The notes under the pieces are model-generated. The model was not told the origin of the DNA, did no database searches, and saw only the letters and a program-made list of their open reading frames with translations. A DNA stretch of 46,478 bases from an uncultured Gammaproteobacteria bacterium (GTDB taxonomy: Bacteria > Pseudomonadota > Gammaproteobacteria > Pseudomonadales > Pseudohongiellaceae). This document shows, piece after piece, positions 16,723 to 22,566 of this stretch; position 1 is the first letter of the stretch, and every line of letters begins with the position of its first letter. The stretch lies in NCBI GenBank assembly GCA_903862645.1, contig CAIOZF010000031.1, forward strand, positions 1 to 46,478, in the 5' to 3' direction. Position numbers and translations under genes: made by a program.

Positions 16723-18078
16723 TCAGCGTCTGACTTCCGGAAAGTACCTTTGCCGGTAACCGTCGAAATCAACGGTGCTCAGACGCAGATCGATGTAATA
16801 GCGGTTGTTGTTGGTCGCTCTGGCAAAGTCCACCCCCGTGAACATGGCGTCCTGCTCCAGGCGCTGCAGCAGGCTCTGGGGATCATCGCTCTCACCCTCA
16901 ATCTGGACACTGCCTTCGTTGACCTCCAGCGAAGTCAACACGGCCGGATTGAGAACATTCTGCAGTTGCAGCAACGTGGCGGAAATGTTCTGCGCGGGAA
17001 ACTCGGTCATTACCCCCCAACGCTGTTCAAAGTCACGGACGACGGCCTGATCCACCCGTGTGGCGGCCGAGAGCTCGCGCTGCTCCGCAAGTGTCGCCAA
17101 CACGCTGCGCGCCTGCAGGGACTGCACTAGAAACGGGCTGGCCGCCAGCACTACCACCACTGCCGCCGCGAAACCGGCGACCACAAGCTGTTTACCTTTC
17201 TCCGTCTGCCTGCGGACTGCCTGTGCCCCAGCTGGGACGAAACTGTATTCGCGATCCGCCGCCAGCGGCGTGGCGAGATCCAGCCAGGCCTGCACGGTTG
17301 ACAACGCCGTCTTGCTCAGCGCAACGGTCTGTTGCGGTGTTGTCGCCTCCAGCCATTGTCGACGCAGTAAGTCGTCTTCGAGATCCGTCTTGTCAATCTG
17401 CAGCCATTGCGTCAGAACACCACTGCTGTAGCAAATCTGGGTAACGGTCTCAGCATCTGTGTCCTCAACCAGAAGGTCCCGGATTGCTGCCGCTGGTGTC
17501 CCCGACTGCACGCCTGCTCCCTGGGCATTGGCCTGATTGGCGGCGGCGAGAACTCTTGGCATCACGCCGGCAAGAAAGAGTCCCTGTGCTGCGAACCCTG
17601 CGAACAGAGCTTCCAAGCGATCTTCACTCATCCACAACACCACATCGTTGTCGTCTTCACGGCGGGCAGCTGCGTGCACTGCGAAGACCAAATTCCCCTC
17701 GTGACTCGGCAGCAACACTGCCGTCTGCAGCTGCAGTGCGGAGCGCAGGTTTTCTCTGGCCACGCCGGGCATGCTGACGGTGGTCGCGATAAATTCGGTG
17801 GAGGGCAATAACAGGAGGACGGCACGTGCAGCCGTCTGTTGGCTGAGCAACTCGACGGCGGCGGTGGCGAGCGCGCAGCTCCAATCGCCATCGTCAACAG
17901 TCAGCTGACGCCAGGAACCATTGGACAGATCATGCAGACGATCGCCATGGACCAGCAAAACGGTATTGATCTGCTTAAGCAATTGAGCCCGGGCATTGTT
18001 CTGGAAGAAGGTTTTCAGGCTGCCCGGCAGCCGATCCTTCAGCCCCTGCTGCCAGTTATTCAAATTGATGGAGGTCAT
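16723..18078 (-). CDS. gspL: Type II secretion protein GspL
   Basis: This bitopic platform protein anchors GspE at the membrane, 451 residues from ATG 18078. The N-terminal part (about 1-300) is an actin-like/PilM-like cytoplasmic domain, one transmembrane helix follows (LVVAGFAAAVVVVLAASPFL, about 323-342), then a helical stretch and a ferredoxin-like periplasmic domain (about 390-451). It is the first gene of the operon, with gspM 19 bases downstream. No gspC precedes it: the next upstream region holds a hairpin and the unrelated diguanylate cyclase gene, which is on the same strand. Confidence 0.82.
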   Translation of the reverse strand: MTSINLNNWQQGLKDRLPGSLKTFFQNNARAQLLKQINTVLLVHGDRLHDLSNGSWRQLTVDDGDWSCALATAAVELLSQQTAARAVLLLLPSTEFIATTVSMPGVARENLRSALQLQTAVLLPSHEGNLVFAVHAAARREDDNDVVLWMSEDRLEALFAGFAAQGLFLAGVMPRVLAAANQANAQGAGVQSGTPAAAIRDLLVEDTDAETVTQICYSSGVLTQWLQIDKTDLEDDLLRRQWLEATTPQQTVALSKTALSTVQAWLDLATPLAADREYSFVPAGAQAVRRQTEKGKQLVVAGFAAAVVVVLAASPFLVQSLQARSVLATLAEQRELSAATRVDQAVVRDFEQRWGVMTEFPAQNISATLLQLQNVLNPAVLTSLEVNEGSVQIEGESDDPQSLLQRLEQDAMFTGVDFARATNNNRYYIDLRLSTVDFDGYRQRYFPEVRR

Positions 18079-18159
18079 GTCGCGCGCTGTAGATGAATGG
18101 ATTTGCTCTAATGAGACCTTCTGGCATGAGACTGAGGATACGCCCAAATAGTTTTAGCT

Positions 18160-18178
18160 GCGCCGAAACTTGCGGCGC
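18160..18178. terminator. Hairpin between diguanylate cyclase and gspL genes
   Basis: A perfect 6-bp stem, GCGCCG/CGGCGC, has a 7-base loop. It lies about 24 bases after the stop of the cyclase gene (minus strand) and before gspL. No T-run follows on the minus strand, so it is at best a weak or factor-assisted terminator, but it is placed to separate the two transcripts. Confidence 0.35.
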
Positions 18179-18201
18179 TATCGGGGCGCGGCGCCACATA
18201 C

Positions 18202-20136
18202 TCAAGGAGTTCCCTGCGAAGCTACGTCTATGCAGACGCGATTGCGACCTTGTTCTTTGGCTCTGTAGAGGGCCTTATCAGCACGATCAAACACAATATC
18301 TGGGGTATCCCCAGGCTGAAATGCAGCAACCCCGAAGGACATGGTGATCTGTACCTGCTTCTCCTTGAAGTGGAAAGGGCAGAGTTCAATTGCCTGCTGC
18401 AGTTTGTTGGTCAGGCGCTCGGCATCTTCCAGCGACGTGCTGCTCATGACAATCGCGAATTCTTCACCACCGTAGCGCGCCACAAAGTCACTCTTGCGGA
18501 CCCGATTGGAAATTTCGCGGGCCAGAACCTTCAGGACCTTATCACCTGCAAGATGTCCATAGGCGTCATTTATGCGTTTGAAATGGTCGACGTCGCAGAT
18601 GATCAGGCATAGCTCTCTAGCAGTTCCGGTCAGAGTCTGACTGCTGCGCCACTGCTCTATCTCATGACGAATCTGCCGGTCATAGGCCGCGCGATTGGCT
18701 AATTCTGTCAGGGCATCGCGCAATGCGCTCTGTTCCTGCTGTGCGAGATGGAGCCGCAATTCACGGGACTCTTCCTCCATGTCCTTGAGGCGTTCTTCCA
18801 GTATCCGTGTCTGCTCACTATTTGTTCCATCCTGGCTGCTCTTGAGTATCTTGAAGCTATCCATGGAAGAGACAATGGCGTCGAGCTGGTGCTGCACGGT
18901 GCTCTTCAGTTCACCGATATCGGCAGCGTTTTCAACGCTCTGGGCGATGTCACTGACCTGAGATCTGACAGCCTCGTCCAGTGCAGATTCCGACGCGCGC
19001 GCCTCTTGCCCCAGCTCCTGTGAGAATTGCACATATTGCTGGACCTGTCCGAGACTGGTATTCAGCTCATTCAGGAAATGTTGGAATTCAGAGCGCTCAT
19101 CTCCCAATGAACTGTTGATCACCGCAGAAATGTCTTCCAGCACCGCCACGAATTCGTACCAATTGAGACCACGGGCAACCTGATCACGGATTTTCGAGGC
19201 CAGCGCAATTGACTGTTCCGAGACGTAGATATTTTCAATAATGCGCAACAGCACCGGCTCGGCATGATTTGCGATAACTGAGAATCCGGGCTCAGTGGAC
19301 ACTGACTCCGCGTCCAGTTGCACGGCAGGCTCCGTCGTCGAAGCATCTGCGGAAGGTTTCTCTTCTGCTCCCGGGACCTCAGACTGGGGCTCAGCGAGTT
19401 CGTTCGCAACTGGCAACGACTCAGACCTGCTTTGGGAGAGGTCGGTTGCGGCTCTGACTGCCGCATAAGAGGCAACAGTCGGCGTCAGGGCAGAGCGCGC
19501 AGGGGGATTGTCGAAAGAAGTCTCGGTGTCTTCCTGGAGCGGAGCTTTACTTAACTCTGCAGCCTCAGCCTTACCCTCCGGATGGTGCAACGAGAACAGC
19601 CGCGACCAGAACCCGCCGGCTAAATGCGGAGTAGCGTCGCTCGCGTCTTCGGATAACTCGCAAACAACCAGTCTGAGGAGTTCAAGGAAGGTCGCTATGA
19701 GTTCCGAGTGGTTTTGAGGGTCGGTTACTTCCGCGGCGAGTGCCTTGGAGAATCGCTTGATGCCGCGCTTCAGGTCTTTTGACAGGGCAAGTTCCTGGAG
19801 CTGGGAGATGCTGAGCGTGAGAGCGTTCTGGATGGCCCAGGTACTTTGCTCCTTGCGGGAATCCAGACGCAATACAGACTTTTCAATGTGTTCGAGGAGG
19901 ACTTCGAGACCAGCTTCACTATCTTCCGAGCGCAGCGTCGTTCGCAGCGCAGCCAGTTCACGATCAAGCCCGGAGTCCAGGCCATCACCGGCAAGACTGA
20001 CGCCTACGAGACCGCGACGCAGCTGCCTGATGCGATTAAGCAGGGCCTTTTCACGCTTGTCCTGATCTTCGAGGGCATCGAGGAATTTTTTCTTCCAGCG
20101 GGAAGCCTCTATGCTGTCGCTATTCCTCTGGCTCAT
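18202..20136 (-). CDS. Diguanylate cyclase, DgcH-like context
   Basis: This 644-residue protein makes cyclic di-GMP through a C-terminal GGDEF-family domain (about 470-640). The active-site loop is GGEEF, and an inhibitory I-site RxxD (RKSD) lies five residues before it, so product feedback is expected. Substrate and metal residues around 'ICDVDHFKRINDAYGHLAGD' are intact. There is no transmembrane segment or standard PAS/GAF sensor. The N-terminal 450 residues are mostly helical, interrupted by an acidic, Ser/Pro-rich linker (about 190-285), and a coiled coil precedes the catalytic domain (about 400-465). It lies downstream of dsbA and cytochrome c4. The same linkage exists in P. aeruginosa, where the gene is dgcH, so this is probably its counterpart. 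The input signal is unknown. Confidence 0.9.
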   Translation of the reverse strand: MSQRNSDSIEASRWKKKFLDALEDQDKREKALLNRIRQLRRGLVGVSLAGDGLDSGLDRELAALRTTLRSEDSEAGLEVLLEHIEKSVLRLDSRKEQSTWAIQNALTLSISQLQELALSKDLKRGIKRFSKALAAEVTDPQNHSELIATFLELLRLVVCELSEDASDATPHLAGGFWSRLFSLHHPEGKAEAAELSKAPLQEDTETSFDNPPARSALTPTVASYAAVRAATDLSQSRSESLPVANELAEPQSEVPGAEEKPSADASTTEPAVQLDAESVSTEPGFSVIANHAEPVLLRIIENIYVSEQSIALASKIRDQVARGLNWYEFVAVLEDISAVINSSLGDERSEFQHFLNELNTSLGQVQQYVQFSQELGQEARASESALDEAVRSQVSDIAQSVENAADIGELKSTVQHQLDAIVSSMDSFKILKSSQDGTNSEQTRILEERLKDMEEESRELRLHLAQQEQSALRDALTELANRAAYDRQIRHEIEQWRSSQTLTGTARELCLIICDVDHFKRINDAYGHLAGDKVLKVLAREISNRVRKSDFVARYGGEEFAIVMSSTSLEDAERLTNKLQQAIELCPFHFKEKQVQITMSFGVAAFQPGDTPDIVFDRADKALYRAKEQGRNRVCIDVASQGTP

Positions 20137-20237
20137 TGTGATCCGCTCTTATTCAGCAACGTATTCAACCGACCTGCATGGCACACTCACGGGTGCAATG
20201 CAGGCGGGGCGATTACCATGATGTAATCCGAGGGGGA

Positions 20238-20879
20238 TCAGCTGGAGGATCTTTCTTTTTCAACCAGGAAGTTCACGACTTCCAGCATTTCCTGCTGAGT
20301 TGGAACCGCTTCTCCGGTAGAGATCAGGTATTTGCCGTTTACCACCATGTTGGGGGTGCTGCGGACCTGATACTCACGCATCTTGGCTTCAGCCTGATTG
20401 ACCTTGGTCCGCACGGAAAAGGAATTGAAAGCAGTACTGAACTGTTCTGCTGTGACGCCGTACTGAACAAAGAATGCGGATAGTTGCTGCTCATTCTGCA
20501 GGCGGTTGCCCTGAACGTTGATCGCATCAAACATCGGGCTATGCACTTGTTCCAGCACATTCAGTGCCTCGGCAGCGAAGAAGGCCTGGGCGTGAATCTT
20601 CATAAGGTCGTTCCACATACCGGGGAAGCGCACAAAATCCACATCCTCGGCCAGAGACGCTTCCCAATTTTCGATCAGGGGCTCAAAGCGAAAGCAGTGG
20701 CTGCAGCCATACCAGAACACCTCAAGAACCTCGATCTTCGCTGGGTCATTGGTTTTTACCAGCGCTGGCAATACGACGTAATGGGTACCTTCCACGAAGC
20801 GTGCAGGCTGTGCCAGAGCCGAGAATGCCAGCGGCGCCAGAACTAAAACTGCTAATAACTGTATGATTCTTTTGTGCAT
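20238..20879 (-). CDS. dsbA: Thiol:disulfide interchange protein DsbA
   Basis: This is the periplasmic oxidase that inserts disulfides into exported proteins, 213 residues from ATG 20879 with GAGAGGAAG just upstream. The open frame extends 22 codons further but lacks a signal there. A signal peptide ends FSALA. The thioredoxin fold has the active site EVFWYGCSHC (about residue 60) and a helical insertion. The cis-proline loop reads STPNMVVNGKY. Two departures from the usual DsbA stand out: CSHC in place of CPHC, and Thr before the cis-Pro where E. coli and Pseudomonas DsbA have Val. Both positions tune redox potential. It follows the cytochrome c4 gene on the same strand, as in Pseudomonas. 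It is relevant to folding of type II secretion substrates. Confidence 0.9.
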   Translation of the reverse strand: MHKRIIQLLAVLVLAPLAFSALAQPARFVEGTHYVVLPALVKTNDPAKIEVLEVFWYGCSHCFRFEPLIENWEASLAEDVDFVRFPGMWNDLMKIHAQAFFAAEALNVLEQVHSPMFDAINVQGNRLQNEQQLSAFFVQYGVTAEQFSTAFNSFSVRTKVNQAEAKMREYQVRSTPNMVVNGKYLISTGEAVPTQQEMLEVVNFLVEKERSSS

Positions 20880-20978
20880 TTTTGCTTCCTCTCTAGATAA
20901 GAACGCTTGGGACCTGTGATTAACTTCGATTACAGACCGCTCCACTTAAGCAAATATTGCCTGAACGAGAACTGAACC

Positions 20979-21605
20979 TCAGTTCAAGCCGGAGATATAG
21001 CTCGCCAAAGCATCGATTTCTTTATCTGTCAGGCGCTCAGCCAAGATGCGCATCGGTGATGACTGCCCGTCATTGCTACGATCGCCGGAACGGAACGCCC
21101 TCAGCTGTGCGGCAGTGTATTCAGAGTGCTGACCACCAAGTGCCGGGAAGCCTGCCTGGCTGTTGCCCTGACCTGTTGGTGAATGACAAGCTGTGCAGGC
21201 AGCAATGTTCAGACTAGCAATACCTGAGCGGTAGATGCTTTGGCCCACTTCAATCAGATCTGGATTTGCGCCCTGCAGGGTTTTTTCCTGAGACTCGAAG
21301 TAAGCGGCGATGTCTTGAATATCCTGATCGCTGGAGTTGTTCAGAATGCCTGTCATCAGGGGCACTGTACGCGCACCGCCCTTGATGTCCTGCATTTGCT
21401 TGATGAGGTATCTGGCGTTTTGACCGGCCAGTTTCGGGTTTGATCCGACCATACTGTTGCCATCCGCGCCATGGCATGCGCCACACACGGCTGCCTTGCT
21501 CTCGCCCGCAGCGGCATCACCCTGCGCGTGGCTGAAACTGGCGAATCCAGCGAGAATCAGAGTTGATACCAGAGTCAGTACTTTATTGGTGGCTAGTTTT
21601 TTCAT
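20979..21605 (-). CDS. Diheme cytochrome c4
   Basis: This periplasmic electron carrier is thought to feed terminal oxidases, 208 residues from ATG 21605. The signal peptide ends ASFSHA. Two cytochrome c domains each have one heme site: CGACH (about residue 41) and CTACH (about 139). Each has a downstream Met ligand, likely within 'MVGSNPKLAGQ'/'TVPLMTGI' in the first domain and 'SSPMRILAERL' in the second. The pseudo-duplicated layout and the C-terminal 'DKEIDALASYISGLN' are typical of c4. Its position beside dsbA and engB is conserved in Pseudomonas. It may donate electrons to the cytochrome c oxidase encoded at 32362-36666. Confidence 0.93.
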   Translation of the reverse strand: MKKLATNKVLTLVSTLILAGFASFSHAQGDAAAGESKAAVCGACHGADGNSMVGSNPKLAGQNARYLIKQMQDIKGGARTVPLMTGILNNSSDQDIQDIAAYFESQEKTLQGANPDLIEVGQSIYRSGIASLNIAACTACHSPTGQGNSQAGFPALGGQHSEYTAAQLRAFRSGDRSNDGQSSPMRILAERLTDKEIDALASYISGLN

Positions 21606-21890
21606 GAATAGTCCAACTTTCCTAAAATTTTCAGAGTTCTTGTGAGTTCGATACAACAACCGTCAGGGGGCCAGGAGGCACCTTATTGAAGGCAGCAACC
21701 TGATCTGGCGGGCGTTTTCAATGAGACGAGCGGCCGCGAATTATAACGCATAGCTTCTCATTACTCTATGTATTGCACCGCCCGCGCAGGCAAATAGTAT
21801 GATTCAGGGAAGGGTTATACCAGACTTCATGGGTGGTTCGGCCGCCAGGAAGCTTGCTCTTGCGGGGCTGTTGCTGTATCTAGTGCGCCC
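21606..21890. other. Divergent promoter region, cytochrome c4/engB
   Basis: This 285-base gap separates two divergent genes. A TATAAT on the minus strand (21741-21746) could serve the cytochrome c4 gene, with a start about 130 bases upstream of its ATG, but no good -35 is visible. No open frame of note, RNA gene or repeat is apparent. The engB start lacks an obvious Shine-Dalgarno. Confidence 0.3.
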
Positions 21891-22523
21891 ATGAATTACA
21901 AATCCGCCAGTTTTACCACCAGCTCCGTCGGCCTCGACGATTGCCCGGCTGACAGCCAGCGGGAGGTTGCCTTTGCGGGATGCTCCAATGCCGGCAAGTC
22001 CAGTGCCATCAACAGCCTTACCAATCAGACCAGGCTGGCCCGCACCAGCAAGACTCCGGGACGCACTCAACTGATCAACTTCTTCGGGTTGAGCACGGGC
22101 AAGTATCTGGTGGATCTGCCCGGTTACGGGTATGCCAAGGTCCCCCTGTCAGTCAAAAACCAGTGGCAGAACCACTTGGAGCTGTACCTGAATGAGCGCA
22201 AGGCGCTGGTCGGCCTGGTATTGCTGACAGATATCCGCCACGCCTATAAAGAATTCGATCTGATGATGCTCAACTGGTCGCAACGCTCGAACCTGCCCGT
22301 ACACGTCATGCTCACCAAGTCTGACAAGCTCAAGCGCGGCGCGGCGCAGAATGCATTGCTGGGAGCGCGCAAGCAGCTGACCGATTTCCCTCATGCCTCA
22401 ATCCAGCTGTTCTCTTCACTGGACAAGTCGGGAATTGACACCCTCGAAGCCAAGCTGGATCAGTGGTACACCGATCCCGCCGAGCCGATTTTAGCAGGGC
22501 CATCCATCACACCCGCTGACTGA
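21891..22523 (+). CDS. engB: Ribosome biogenesis GTP-binding protein EngB (YihA/YsxC)
   Basis: This is a GTPase needed for assembly of the large ribosomal subunit, 210 residues. G motifs: G1 GCSNAGKSS (about residue 31), G2 TSKTPGRTQ with the conserved Thr (about 58), G3 DLPGYGYAKV (about 78), G4 LTKSDKL (about 143), and a G5-like region SSLDKSG (about 180). Length and spacing are normal. It converges on polA, with only 43 bases between the stops. Confidence 0.95.
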   Translation: MNYKSASFTTSSVGLDDCPADSQREVAFAGCSNAGKSSAINSLTNQTRLARTSKTPGRTQLINFFGLSTGKYLVDLPGYGYAKVPLSVKNQWQNHLELYLNERKALVGLVLLTDIRHAYKEFDLMMLNWSQRSNLPVHVMLTKSDKLKRGAAQNALLGARKQLTDFPHASIQLFSSLDKSGIDTLEAKLDQWYTDPAEPILAGPSITPAD

Positions 22524-22524
22524 T

Positions 22525-22541
22525 CCAGGGACTGGTCCTGG
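22525..22541. terminator. Short hairpin between convergent engB and polA
   Basis: CCAGG (22525-22529) and CCTGG (22537-22541) form a 5-bp stem two bases after the engB stop. No T-run follows, so its role as a bidirectional terminator is a guess from position. Confidence 0.3.
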
Positions 22542-22566
22542 CCCGATTTACCATACCCAAGTGCTT

